Numbered from the stretch's first letter, positions 25,181 to 35,265 are shown. The stretch: 64,000 nucleotides of DNA from Thalassobium sp. (GCA_002733205.1 NVUW01000001.1:186001-250000); one strand, 5' to 3'. Notes: generated from the letters alone by a model not told the origin. Made by a program: numbers and translations.

Positions 25181-26001
25181 GCCACGCTCCAGCTACCGGC
25201 CTGAGCAGTTTTTTTAACGTAATCACTGAATGACGTTGCCGGTCGGCCAAGTGCCTGTTCAACACCGTGTTCCACCCGGCTGTTACGGCCATCCATAACC
25301 TGTGTGAACAACTCATTCATCAACCACAGAAGATCATCCGGCATACCTTGCTCAGCCAATCCCTGCAGAAACTGTTCGGCACTGATAGCAGTGAAATCCA
25401 GCGGGCGTTGTAGGGTGTTGGCAATCATCTGCACACACTCGGCAAAGGTTAAGAGTTCCGGTCCTGTTACTTCAAATAGCCGGTTATGCAGCGTCGTACG
25501 CGTCAGACAGGCGACTGCCACATCGGCAATATCGTCCACGTCAATAAAGGGCTCCGGCACATCGGCAGCGGGGAGTGCGAGCTGACCACGGAGGATGCCA
25601 TCTACCAGAAAGCCCTCGCTGAAGTTCTGCGCAAACCAACTGGCCCGCACCACATTCCAGCTCAGGCCACTGTTAATCAGCTGCTGCTCCGCCTGCCGGG
25701 CACCGTCTTCTCCGCGACCGGACAATAACACCAGGTGCCTCACACCGGATTCTCGGGCCTGAGCGATAAACAGACGAATAGCCTCTTCAGCAGCAGGTAT
25801 GGCCAGATCCGGCTGGAAAGATACATAAGCCTGTTCACATCCATCCATCACCGCAGCCCAGTCTTCAGGTTGATGCCAATCAAACGCAGGTACGGTGGAG
25901 CGGGAGACTGCCCGTACCGGATACCCCACCTCACTCAGCTTACGACTTACGCGCAAGCCTGTTTTGCCATTCGCACCGACGATCAGTGTTGTTGCTGTCA
26001 T
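25177..26001 (-). CDS. NmrA-like NAD(P)-binding oxidoreductase
   Basis: A 274-residue atypical SDR of the NmrA/ergot-biosynthesis AgnG-like group. The start is the ATG at 26001 (MTATTLIVGANGKTGLRV) with GGAG ten bases upstream; a longer frame lacks a ribosome site. GANGKTG is the dinucleotide-binding loop and a Ser-Arg follows beta-2 (SRST), which favours NADP. HLVLLSGRGEDG is the strand before the active region; the Tyr-x3-Lys motif of classical SDRs is absent. It is first in the leftward operon and divergent from the AraC gene, its probable regulator. It may sense redox cofactor or reduce a quinone/aldehyde. Confidence 0.82.
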   Translation of the reverse strand: MTATTLIVGANGKTGLRVSRKLSEVGYPVRAVSRSTVPAFDWHQPEDWAAVMDGCEQAYVSFQPDLAIPAAEEAIRLFIAQARESGVRHLVLLSGRGEDGARQAEQQLINSGLSWNVVRASWFAQNFSEGFLVDGILRGQLALPAADVPEPFIDVDDIADVAVACLTRTTLHNRLFEVTGPELLTFAECVQMIANTLQRPLDFTAISAEQFLQGLAEQGMPDDLLWLMNELFTQVMDGRNSRVEHGVEQALGRPATSFSDYVKKTAQAGSWSVA

Positions 26002-26048
26002 TACAAATCTCCATCCACGTTGTTGGTTATGGGGGGCCTTGCTGCGCC

Positions 26049-26118
26049 CCATACAACACAGTATGGTGATATCCGAATGGACGATTAATGATCATTAATC
26101 CATTATTTTTAACCATTC
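26049..26118. promoter_or_regulatory. Palindromes in the NmrA-like/araC divergent region
   Basis: Three inverted repeats stand between the divergent starts: CCATAC-N6-GTATGG (26049-26066), the perfect 18-bp GATTAATGATCATTAATC (26083-26100), and GAATGG/CCATTC (26075-26080 and 26113-26118) around it. They are plausible operators for the AraC-type protein and overlap where both promoters must be. Confidence 0.55.
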
Positions 26119-26137
26119 GTCCAGAATCAGGATAACT

Positions 26138-27106
26138 ATGGCTGAAGCCCCGCAATTTCCCGCAGCCAACGATCCATTGGGCGAGCTGCTGCACCACCTG
26201 CGACTGGAAGGCAGTCTCTATTGCCGCTCGGAACTGGCCGGAGACTGGTCGCTGTCGATGCCGGTCCTGCCTGGCAAGATGATGTTTCACATCATCACCG
26301 CCGGGCACTGCTGGCTGACCGTTGACGAGCAAGCGCCGGTAGCATTGAACAAAGGCTCGCTGGTGCTGGTACCTCATGGCTCAGGTCACCTGGTCAGCAG
26401 CCGTACCGATATTGAGCCGGTTCCTCTGCTGGACTGCGATATACAGCGCGTCAGCGACCGCTATGAAGTTCTCAGGATCGAAGGTGACGGTGAAAAAACC
26501 AGTCTGATGTGCGGCATTATGGGTTTTGATCAATTGGCCGGGCAGCAACTGATACAGCAATTACCTGCGGTAGTGATGCTGGAAAAACCGGATCAGACCA
26601 CCAACCAATGGCTAACCAGTACGCTGGATTTCATCGCCGAAGAAGCGAGTCGGCTGCATCCCGGCGGCGAAACCATCATTACGCATCTGGGGGATATTCT
26701 GGTGATCCAGTTAATCCGTCACTGGATGAATCACTCGCCTGACGCCAGCGAAGGCTGGCTGGGGGCGATTCGCGATCGGCATATTGGTGCAGCACTGCGG
26801 GCTATCCACCAGCAACCACAGGAAAAATGGACGGTCGATTCCCTCGCCCGTATCGCCGGCATGTCGCGTTCCGGATTTTCGGCGCACTTTAAACAGCGCC
26901 TTGGCAACAGCGTTAAGAATTATCTGACAGAGTGGCGCATGAAGCTCGCCTGCCAGCGCCTGCAACAGGCCAGCGAACCGCTGATAGTCCTTGCCAACGA
27001 TTACGGCTACGAATCTGAAGCAGCATTTTCCCGGGCATTTAAACGCGTTATCGGCTACCCGCCGGGGCAGATTAAACACCACTCCGGCACCACTACGCAG
27101 GCATAA
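26138..27106 (+). CDS. AraC-family transcriptional regulator with cupin domain
   Basis: A 322-residue regulator. The N-terminal cupin-like sensor (about 15-190) has LAGDWSLSMPVLPGKMMFHI and VPHGSGHLVSS. The C-terminal double helix-turn-helix (about 215-315) has WTVDSLARIAGMSRSGFSAH and the second helix with YGYESEAAFSRAFKRVIGYPP. This layout (AraC_binding_2/cupin_6) is common for activators of adjacent SDR genes. The last two codons and stop lie in copy 2 of the 59-bp repeat. It is divergent from the NmrA-like operon, with palindromes between. Confidence 0.9.
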   Translation: MAEAPQFPAANDPLGELLHHLRLEGSLYCRSELAGDWSLSMPVLPGKMMFHIITAGHCWLTVDEQAPVALNKGSLVLVPHGSGHLVSSRTDIEPVPLLDCDIQRVSDRYEVLRIEGDGEKTSLMCGIMGFDQLAGQQLIQQLPAVVMLEKPDQTTNQWLTSTLDFIAEEASRLHPGGETIITHLGDILVIQLIRHWMNHSPDASEGWLGAIRDRHIGAALRAIHQQPQEKWTVDSLARIAGMSRSGFSAHFKQRLGNSVKNYLTEWRMKLACQRLQQASEPLIVLANDYGYESEAAFSRAFKRVIGYPPGQIKHHSGTTTQA

Positions 27107-27155
27107 AAAAACCGGCCCTTATGAGGCCGGTTTTTATGCAGTGCCCTTGGTGTGG
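27097..27155. repeat. 59-bp direct repeat, copy 2
   Basis: Exact copy of 24025-24083. It supplies the final codons and stop of the AraC gene on the left, and on the other strand the terminator of groEL. Same orientation as copy 1, 3,072 bases away. Confidence 0.95.
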
Positions 27156-27190
27156 GCGCTGTTCTTACAGATAGCCGGGCGGGCGTCAGA

Positions 27191-28843
<1,653 letters not shown>

Positions 28844-28886
28844 TCAATTCTGTGAGTTTCGATACGAACGGTTGAAGCAGAAACAC

Positions 28887-29180
28887 TTACGCTTCGAGAA
28901 CACCGTAGATTTCGCTTTCGTTCAGGATCAGCAGTTCTTCACCATCCACTTTGATGGTGTTGGAACCGGAGTACTTGCCGAATACGACGGTATCGCCAAC
29001 CTTCACCGACATAGGCTGCACTTCACCATTGTTGGAAATGCGACCCGTACCGACAGCAAGCACTTCACCCTGGCTTGGCTTTTCAGCCGCGGCACCTGGC
29101 AGCAGGATTCCGCCAGCGGTGGTTTGCTCTTCTTCCTTGCGACGAACAACGACGCGATCGTGTAAAGGACGGATTTTCAT
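28887..29180 (-). CDS. groES: Co-chaperonin GroES
   Basis: A 97-residue co-chaperonin that caps the GroEL ring. It begins [20 protein letters not shown] at the ATG 29180 with GGAG upstream; a 25-residue longer frame is an artefact. It contains the mobile loop ([20 protein letters not shown], about 24-43) and the roof/core motif [22 protein letters not shown]. It is the first gene of the heat-shock operon. Confidence 0.98.
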   Translation of the reverse strand: MKIRPLHDRVVVRRKEEEQTTAGGILLPGAAAEKPSQGEVLAVGTGRISNNGEVQPMSVKVGDTVVFGKYSGSNTIKVDGEELLILNESEIYGVLEA

Positions 29181-29271
29181 TTGAGGTTTTCTCCAATGTT
29201 TAAAGCAATGATTGCTGATAACCGGGGTCAGGCGCTGAAGCACCCTCGTCCCCAAACTGTTGTGTTCGCTT

Positions 29272-29300
29272 ATTGGGGGTGGCGAACAGTGTTTTCAACA
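29272..29300 (-). promoter_or_regulatory. Sigma-32 type promoter of groESL
   Basis: On the minus strand: -35 TGTTGAAA (29300-29293), 14-base spacer, -10 CCCCAAT (29278-29272). This fits the heat-shock consensus CTTGAAA-N13..15-CCCCATNT with small changes. It lies 92 bases upstream of the groES start. Confidence 0.8.
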
Positions 29301-29348
29301 CCCCCGACTAAAAAAATTCGTATTCTCAGGTGCAAAGCAGACGTGTGA

Positions 29349-29837
29349 TTAGTCTTCGCGGCGATATTCGCCGTCGATAATGGTCGGACGACTCTGGTTC
29401 GGGTGAATGCGGCCCGGCTGTTCTGTTTCACCGTGCACATCCCGCGGGCCACGTCCGCCGCCAAAATTGCCCATACCGCCCATCATTTGTGGCTTAAACA
29501 TCTTCAGGACTGAGCCGGCAAAATGCCCGCGTATACCCGGCAGTAACAGGGTAAAGCCAATCGCATCAGTGACAAATCCGGGGGTAATTAACAAGGCACC
29601 AGCCAGTGCCAGTAAGAAACCTTCTGCCAGTTCCTGTGCCGGCAGGCTGCCTTCCTGCAAACGCTGCCCCGCACGCATCAGCGTGGCCAGGCCCTGTGCG
29701 CGCAACAGGGTAACGCCGACAATCGCCGTCAGAAAAATCAGTGCCAACGTCCACAACACACCGATTTGGGAGCCAACTTTGATCAGAACGGCCAGCTCGA
29801 TCATCGGCACCAGAATAAAGATAAATAACAAAGGCAC
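29349..29837 (-). CDS. fxsA: FxsA-family membrane protein
   Basis: A 162-residue inner-membrane protein of the FxsA family, small polytopic proteins with three or four TMs. FxsA of E. coli reduces exclusion of phage T7 by the F plasmid when overexpressed; its ordinary role is unknown. The start is a GTG at 29837 giving VPLLFIFILVPMIELAVLIK, preceded by CGGAG. The longer ATG frame has no ribosome site and an unlikely N-terminus. It has VGSQIGVLWTLALIFLTAIVG and LALAGALLITPGFVTDAIGF, the family core, then a hydrophilic Gly/Arg-rich C-terminus. It lies upstream of the groESL promoter, the same neighbourhood as in many gammaproteobacteria. Confidence 0.9.
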   Translation of the reverse strand: MPLLFIFILVPMIELAVLIKVGSQIGVLWTLALIFLTAIVGVTLLRAQGLATLMRAGQRLQEGSLPAQELAEGFLLALAGALLITPGFVTDAIGFTLLLPGIRGHFAGSVLKMFKPQMMGGMGNFGGGRGPRDVHGETEQPGRIHPNQSRPTIIDGEYRRED

Positions 29838-30157
29838 GGGCAACTCCGCGAAGTCAGTGCTTAATTGGCCGCCGTTTCTGTCCGGTAAAATCTGGCTCAG
29901 CAAAGTTTGACTCAGCACAGTAAGGCGGATGGTAAAAGCTATATGGGAGCAGGCAGCCCAGAATGCAAGGGAGCCACTGTACGCAAAAAAATAAATAACG
30001 CTTAAACAGCCGCTGAATAAGTGCAAAGGCCCGTACAGCCCACCTCGAATAAGCCGTGTGAATATGCGGAAAATGACCGCACACAGGGTGGGCAGTGCGC
30101 CGGAGGAAGTGTAAAGTCAGAGGCTATTGAGAATCTTATAGAAACCGGAATAGTGCT

Positions 30158-30649
30158 GTGTCTGAACAATCTGAACAAATCGTTATTGCTGATCTGAACA
30201 ATCCCCAGCACGCCAACGCCATGACTCAACTGCTGAGTCACTATGCCAGTGGCATTATGGGCGGCGGTGAAGAGCTGTCAGAGTTTACCCGCCGTAATCT
30301 TGCTGCCGAACTGGCCAAACGCCCGACCGTACACGTGGTATTGGCGTTTATTGATGACGAACCTGCCGGGCTGGTGATTTCTATCGAAGGTTTTTCCACC
30401 TTCTCCTGCAAACCGTTACTGAACGTGCATGACGTCGCCGTGATGGAAAAATTTCAGGGACGCGGTTTGTCCAAGCGCATCATGAACAAAACCGAAGAAA
30501 TCGCCCGCGAACTGGGCTGCTGTAAACTGACGCTGGAAGTACTGGAAGGCAATACCGTCGCGCAAAATGCCTACCGCTCACTGGGTTATGCCAGCTACGA
30601 GCTGGATGCGGCCATGGGCAAAGCCATGTTCTGGCAGAAATACCTGTAA
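30158..30649 (+). CDS. GNAT-family N-acetyltransferase
   Basis: A 163-residue GCN5-like acetyltransferase that transfers acetyl from acetyl-CoA to an unknown amine. Motif A is VHDVAVMEKFQGRGLSKRIM (about 93-112), in which QGRGL is the acetyl-CoA pyrophosphate loop; motif B has EGNTVAQNAYRSLGYASYEL. The start is a GTG at 30158 (VSEQSEQIV); no strong Shine-Dalgarno was found. It is monocistronic and ends before a bidirectional hairpin shared with gph. Confidence 0.88.
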   Translation: MSEQSEQIVIADLNNPQHANAMTQLLSHYASGIMGGGEELSEFTRRNLAAELAKRPTVHVVLAFIDDEPAGLVISIEGFSTFSCKPLLNVHDVAVMEKFQGRGLSKRIMNKTEEIARELGCCKLTLEVLEGNTVAQNAYRSLGYASYELDAAMGKAMFWQKYL

Positions 30650-30681
30650 ATCACCGGCTTGATCCGGCAAGGAAAAAGACA

Positions 30682-30717
30682 AAAACAGGCGGTGGCCAAA
30701 AACCCAGCGCCTGTTTT
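30682..30717. terminator. Bidirectional terminator between GNAT gene and gph
   Basis: AAAACAGGCG (30682-30691) pairs with CGCCTGTTTT (30708-30717) over 16 bases. The A/T ends give a tract on either strand, and the genes converge here. Confidence 0.7.
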
Positions 30718-30743
30718 CAGTCTGTCAGGCTGTTGATTTTCTC

Positions 30744-31442
30744 TCAGCCTGCCAACAACTGCAGCAGATTTTCCACCGTCCAGTCCGGTTTCGATGCAGC
30801 GATATCTTCACCGTGGTTATAGCCGTAAGTCACAGCGACACTGGCAATACCGGCCGCTTTCGCCGCCTGAATATCGTTGCGTGAATCACCGATCATCAGC
30901 GCCTGTTCCGGTGTCACATTCTGCGTCTGGCAGGCGTGTAACAAAGGCATGGGCGATGGTTTTTTCTCGGCCAGATCATCACCGCACAATATCTGCACGA
31001 AGTAATCGCTCCAGCCCAGAGACGCCAGTAATGGCAACGTAAATAAGCGCGGTTTATTGGTGATTAAAACTTTCGGCGTTGTCACCCGCTGCAACCACTC
31101 GCTGACACCCGGATATGCGCCGGTGGCATGATGCAACGCCTGCAGATAGGCGGCATCAAACAACGCTCGTGCCGGCGTCACATCATCGGCTGCAAGCGCA
31201 ACCGCTGCCTGCTCATCCCCAGCACACAATGCCCGGCGAATTAAGACATCGGCACCGTTACCGACCCAGTGGCTGACCTTTTCTTCACCGGCAGGCATAC
31301 GCTGCAAACCCAGCAGCATGGCATCCACTGCGGCCGCTAAATCCGGTACGCTGTCGATCAGCGTGCCATCCAGATCCAGCAACAACAACTGAGGTCCGGC
31401 TGCCGGTGCAAAGTGTGCATTCAGCGCGGCGTTCCAGCCCAT
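30744..31442 (-). CDS. gph: Phosphoglycolate phosphatase
   Basis: A 232-residue HAD-superfamily hydrolase that removes phosphate from 2-phosphoglycolate, a product of DNA 3'-end repair. Motif I is LLLDLDGTLIDSVPD (nucleophile Asp in DLDGT), motif II KVLITNKPR, and motif IV MIGDSRNDIQAAKAAGI. The start is the ATG at 31442, right after the TAA of rpe (TAA-TTG-ATG), so it is translationally coupled to rpe. rpe-gph is the usual order in gammaproteobacteria, commonly followed by trpE, which is not present here; the GNAT gene converges instead. Confidence 0.95.
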   Translation of the reverse strand: MGWNAALNAHFAPAAGPQLLLLDLDGTLIDSVPDLAAAVDAMLLGLQRMPAGEEKVSHWVGNGADVLIRRALCAGDEQAAVALAADDVTPARALFDAAYLQALHHATGAYPGVSEWLQRVTTPKVLITNKPRLFTLPLLASLGWSDYFVQILCGDDLAEKKPSPMPLLHACQTQNVTPEQALMIGDSRNDIQAAKAAGIASVAVTYGYNHGEDIAASKPDWTVENLLQLLAG

Positions 31443-31445
31443 CAA

Positions 31446-32120
31446 TTACTTCACCGCTGCAGCGATTTCTGCGCGCATCTGGTCGATCACAGTTTTGTAA
31501 TCAGGAGCATTAAAAATGGCCGAACCGGCGACAAACATATCGGCACCGGCGGCGGTAATTTCGCGGATATTATCGGTTTTAACACCACCATCAATTTCCA
31601 GACGGATATCCAGACCGGAGGCATCAATTTTGGCGCGCGCCTCACGCAGTTTATCCAGTGTCGTCGGGATAAATGACTGACCACCGAAACCCGGGTTAAC
31701 CGACATCAGCAGCACCACGTCGAGTTTATCCATCACATAATCCATGTAATGCAATGGTGTCGCCGGGTTAAACACCAGACCGGCTTTACAGCCCGCAGAT
31801 TTGATCAGCTGCAGACTACGGTCGATATGCTCGGAAGCTTCCGGGTGGAAAGTGATGTAGGTTGCACCGGCTTCGATAAAATCACCGATCAGACGATCGA
31901 CCGGTTTGACCATAAGATGAACATCAATCGGTGCTTTAATACCGTGATTGCGCAGTGCTTTACACACCATCGGGCCGATGGTCAGGTTGGGCACATAATG
32001 GTTATCCATCACATCGAAGTGTACGACGTCGGCTCCGGCGGCCAGCACATTTTCAACTTCTTCCCCTAAGCGGGCAAAGTCGGCAGATAAAATGGATGGA
32101 GCAATCAGGAAGTCTTTCAT
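31446..32120 (-). CDS. rpe: Ribulose-phosphate 3-epimerase
   Basis: A 224-residue TIM-barrel enzyme that interconverts ribulose 5-phosphate and xylulose 5-phosphate in the pentose phosphate pathway. The start is the ATG at 32120 ([20 protein letters not shown]), preferred to a TTG 15 bases upstream. Metal and catalytic residues are in [34 protein letters not shown] and EIDGG, the phosphate site in FVAGSAIF. Promoter not identified; it is the first gene of the rpe-gph operon. Confidence 0.97.
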   Translation of the reverse strand: MKDFLIAPSILSADFARLGEEVENVLAAGADVVHFDVMDNHYVPNLTIGPMVCKALRNHGIKAPIDVHLMVKPVDRLIGDFIEAGATYITFHPEASEHIDRSLQLIKSAGCKAGLVFNPATPLHYMDYVMDKLDVVLLMSVNPGFGGQSFIPTTLDKLREARAKIDASGLDIRLEIDGGVKTDNIREITAAGADMFVAGSAIFNAPDYKTVIDQMRAEIAAAVK

Positions 32121-32274
32121 CAGCGGTTCCGGCAAATAGAAATTCAGCGCGCATTGTAAGGTCTGAAGGCAACGAACACTACCGCCACAGATCCGCGCTC
32201 AGAGGCTAACCTGAAAACAGGAACAGCTTTTGCTGTAAACCCGCTAACCGCCCGTTTTTAAGGATCGCCCGCCG

Positions 32275-33612
32275 ATGCAGGCCATGCTCTTTTATCGCCA
32301 ATTCCTGCCCCAGGCCTTATCAGCACTGCTTCTGCTGTGCAGCAGCGTCCTGTATGCCGCTGACGGTGATACGACCAACGATACCACTACCGACGGCAAC
32401 CCGGTGCCGGCAGGCGCTGCCGCCTTGCCGGATGAGCAAAATACCGGAGATGGTGCCAGCAGTGCCGGAGAAGAGACGCAGGCAACGGATCAGAACACGC
32501 CAATGCGCGTCATCCCCGACGTAGCCGCCAGCCGCCATGAGGGTCTGCTGCAGTATCTGCAACTGAATAACCGCCAGTATGAAATGGTTCGTCTGGTCGC
32601 GGCGGAAAGCGAATTTTATGGTCTGCTGCTGACCGAAACCCGCGGCCAGCCTCAGGGCGGCGTATTGATTCTGCATGACAATGGTCAGCACAGCCACTGG
32701 CCGGAAATCGTCGCGCCCCTGCGTGAAACCCTGCCCGCTCATGGCTGGACCACACTGAGCATTGAACTGCCAGAGCTGCCTGCGGCACAACCCCCGGCAC
32801 GCACTCCGGAAACGGAATACAGCGCCCGCATGACCCCAACGCCGGACAGCCCGCCAACAACAGCAGAAACCACAGCCGCGGATGCGGCACCGGGCAATGC
32901 TGTGCCAGCCACTCCGGCAGCCGACGCCGCTGACAGTGCCAACATCGCGGCCATCGAAAAAGCCGACGCCAGCGCGGAACAGGACAGTGCTTTAAATGCG
33001 GCCGAACCTGCCCTGCCAAGACTGAGCGAACTGCCACCATTGCCTGCCAACGCCAATGCGGCCGCAACGCCGATAGCACCGGCTGTTGATCGCAATGCTG
33101 AATACCGCGAACAGATGCTGACCCGTATCCGCCAGGGCGTCAGTTACCTTAATCAACGCGGCCAGTTGAATATTGTGGTGATCGCCTGCGGTAACAGCGC
33201 CAACTGGGCGGTCGACTTTTTGCTGGCCCGCAGCCAGTCGCAACCACAGGCCGCAGCCACAGGCGGCACTGCACCAGACCAGGCTAAAGCTCAGGAGCGG
33301 GGGCTGGCACTGATTCTGATTGATGCGGTTGATAATTCACTCTCTCCGGTGCCGCTCAATCAGCAAATGGTGCAACTGGATATGCCCTTGCTGGATCTGA
33401 TCAGCGAGCAGAGCATCAGCCCGGCCTATGCCAACCAACAGCGCGCAGGCGCCATGCGCCACAAGCAGCGACAGCAATACCAGCAAATTGCCGTTCCTGC
33501 GTTTGACCTTAATTACGATGACAGCAATGTGATTGTGCGGCGGGTGCGTGGCTGGTTGAAAACCAATGCCGCCGGTACAGAACTGGCGACAAAAACCGCC
33601 GCGATGCCTTAA
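32275..33612 (+). CDS. DUF3530 alpha/beta-hydrolase-like exported protein
   Basis: A 445-residue protein with a signal peptide (about 1-29, ending YAA), probably periplasmic. It matches DUF3530: GVLILHDNGQHSHWPEIVAPLRE (about 128-150) and GWTTLSIELPELP, then NIVVIACGNSANWAVDFL, where the fold resembles an alpha/beta hydrolase but the canonical GxSxG is replaced by ACGNSANW. An Ala/Pro/Thr/Asp-rich low-complexity linker (about 165-260) interrupts the domain. Upstream it also has a Thr/Asp-rich stretch after the signal peptide. Substrate and activity are unknown. It is monocistronic, followed after 92 bases by the MCP-like gene. Confidence 0.8.
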   Translation: MQAMLFYRQFLPQALSALLLLCSSVLYAADGDTTNDTTTDGNPVPAGAAALPDEQNTGDGASSAGEETQATDQNTPMRVIPDVAASRHEGLLQYLQLNNRQYEMVRLVAAESEFYGLLLTETRGQPQGGVLILHDNGQHSHWPEIVAPLRETLPAHGWTTLSIELPELPAAQPPARTPETEYSARMTPTPDSPPTTAETTAADAAPGNAVPATPAADAADSANIAAIEKADASAEQDSALNAAEPALPRLSELPPLPANANAAATPIAPAVDRNAEYREQMLTRIRQGVSYLNQRGQLNIVVIACGNSANWAVDFLLARSQSQPQAAATGGTAPDQAKAQERGLALILIDAVDNSLSPVPLNQQMVQLDMPLLDLISEQSISPAYANQQRAGAMRHKQRQQYQQIAVPAFDLNYDDSNVIVRRVRGWLKTNAAGTELATKTAAMP

Positions 33613-33704
33613 CTCAAGGGTCTGCCAAAAACTATCTATACTGAACGTACCCTGCACTCATCCACGCAGCCCTCATCACAGCGAACTGAATAGCGAACCG
33701 ATTT

Positions 33705-34304
33705 ATGGCGACACCGATTTTTGTTACCGCCGCCAGCATTGCCGCCGAACTGCATCAGGCCATGCTGGAAGCCAAAGGGCTGGCCTTAACCGCTAAAAAT
33801 GCCCGTGCATTGGCCGTGCGCGCAGGTTCGAAAACGGTAGGTTTTAAGGCGATTACGCATTTTATTGATGAGCTGGCGTCCGACATTATCCGCCAGTCTC
33901 AATACATCAATGGCGTATCTGAACATCTTTCGCACAACGCCGTCGCGCTTTGGCGTGCCAGTACCGCTGCAGAAAAGTTTGATTGGATCGCAACACAGCA
34001 CAGCGACAACATCGCTTCGCTTCATCACGCGATGCAAAGCTGTTACCAGCAACGCGAGGCTCTGTCACACACCCTGAGCCGTGGTTTACGTGAGTTAGAA
34101 CAGCAGCTGGAAGAAGGCGACAAACACATCCGCACCGCTAACCTGATCGCCACGTCCAGTAAAGTAGAAGCTGCCTCAGCCGGTGACTTCCGTAATCAGC
34201 TGGAAGTGATCGCCCAAAATATCACCGATACCGCAGATAAGATCCGCGCCCATCTGAGTCAGGCCAGACGCCTGCTCGGACAACGGCAGAAACACACTCC
34301 ATGA
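33705..34304 (+). CDS. MCP-like coiled-coil protein without receptor domains
   Basis: A 199-residue soluble, mostly helical protein. Two segments (about 26-58, LALTAKNARALAVRAGSKTV then GFKAITHFIDELA; and about 146-180, NLIATSSKVEAASAGDFRNQ then LEVIAQNITDTADKI) each resemble the signalling tip of chemoreceptors (LALNAAIEAARAGE..GFAVVADEVRKLA) but with many core positions changed. It lacks TM, ligand and HAMP domains and is much shorter than a receptor. It is the upstream gene of a pair with the ODP-like protein. It may be a scaffold or signalling partner; the CheA/CheW site is too degenerate to assume function. Confidence 0.6.
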   Translation: MATPIFVTAASIAAELHQAMLEAKGLALTAKNARALAVRAGSKTVGFKAITHFIDELASDIIRQSQYINGVSEHLSHNAVALWRASTAAEKFDWIATQHSDNIASLHHAMQSCYQQREALSHTLSRGLRELEQQLEEGDKHIRTANLIATSSKVEAASAGDFRNQLEVIAQNITDTADKIRAHLSQARRLLGQRQKHTP

Positions 34305-34343
34305 TCCCTCTGGCGGACAATACGCAGGACAAGGAATAACACT

Positions 34344-35081
34344 ATGCTGGCCACCACACTGTACGAAGACGGCGATCACCGCTGGATTATGTTCGCCCGT
34401 GATCCGCAAAAAGCCGAAGGGATTATCGATACCAATCAATACATGGTGCAAAGTGGCGATCAGGCTATTTTGCTTGATCCGGGCGGCATTGAATTATTCG
34501 CGCCGATGCTGTCGGCGGTCTTAAAATTTGTACCGGCTGAACACATTACTCATCTGTTTGCCTCGCATCAGGACCCCGACATTATTTCATCCCTGGGGTT
34601 ATGGGATCAGGCCTTACCGAATGCCAAGCTTTACTCGCCCTGGTTATGGGAGAGTTTTATCCGTCATTTTGGTATGGAGAAAATTGAATTCTGCGCCATT
34701 CCGGACGAAGGCATGACGCTCAATATTGGTCGTATTCAGCTGCAGTTTATTCCCGCGCACTATCTGCACTCATCCGGTAATTTTCACGTTTACGATCCGA
34801 AAGCAAAAATACTAATGAGTGGCGATGTGGGAGCGGCGATGGAGTCTACCGATGCTCCACTTTGGGTCGATACCATGAGCACCCATATTCCTAAAATGCG
34901 TAAATTTCATCAGCGCTGGATGCCATCAAACGAGGCGAAGCTGGACTGGATTCGTCGTGCGCGACAACTGGATATTCAGATTATGGCACCGCAACATGGC
35001 CGGCTGTTTCAGCCACCTCATGTGCAGGAATTCCTCAACTGGTTTGAAGATCTGCCGGTGGGCATTGCTATTAAAGGCTGA
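34344..35081 (+). CDS. ODP-like metallo-beta-lactamase (diiron) protein
   Basis: A 245-residue MBL-fold protein. Metal ligands fit the flavodiiron/ODP branch: H75-Q-D77-P-D79 in FASHQDPDIISSLGLW, His139 or His142 in IPAHYLHSSGNFH, D161 in LMSGDVGAAM, H218 in MAPQHGRLF. HQDPD replaces the HxExDH of flavodiiron NO/O2 reductases, and there is no flavodoxin domain. ODP proteins of this type in Thermotoga and Treponema bind oxygen at a diiron site and work with soluble chemoreceptors. Here an MCP-like gene lies 39 bases upstream (AAGGAATAACACT before the ATG), the same pairing. The sensing role is inferred from that context. Confidence 0.75.
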   Translation: MLATTLYEDGDHRWIMFARDPQKAEGIIDTNQYMVQSGDQAILLDPGGIELFAPMLSAVLKFVPAEHITHLFASHQDPDIISSLGLWDQALPNAKLYSPWLWESFIRHFGMEKIEFCAIPDEGMTLNIGRIQLQFIPAHYLHSSGNFHVYDPKAKILMSGDVGAAMESTDAPLWVDTMSTHIPKMRKFHQRWMPSNEAKLDWIRRARQLDIQIMAPQHGRLFQPPHVQEFLNWFEDLPVGIAIKG

Positions 35082-35166
35082 GCGGAAAAGAAATTGACCG
35101 CACACTTTGGGCGTAGCTTTCCATGTGGGAGTGGCTTTCAGCCGCGAAAACACCTCAACCACCACC

Positions 35167-35241
35167 GTCATTGCGAGGAGGAACGACGAAGCAGTCTCTG
35201 CACAGATGGATTACCGCGTCGCCGGAGCTCCTTGCAATAAC
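35167..35241. repeat. Interspersed imperfect palindrome
   Basis: Starts GTCATTGCGAGGAG and ends CTCCTTGCAATAAC, about 75 bp, with AACGACGAAGCAGTCTC toward the left and ATTACCGCGTCGCC toward the right. It matches the ubiquitous proteobacterial interspersed palindrome GTCATTGCGAGGAGCG..AAGCAATC. Confidence 0.75.
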
Positions 35242-35265
35242 AGCACTTATGAAAAACGCCGTACT

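Noticed and set aside
24025-27155. Integrative element with att sites
   Set aside because: No integrase in the interval and no tRNA at the repeat; kept only as a repeat-flanked cassette.
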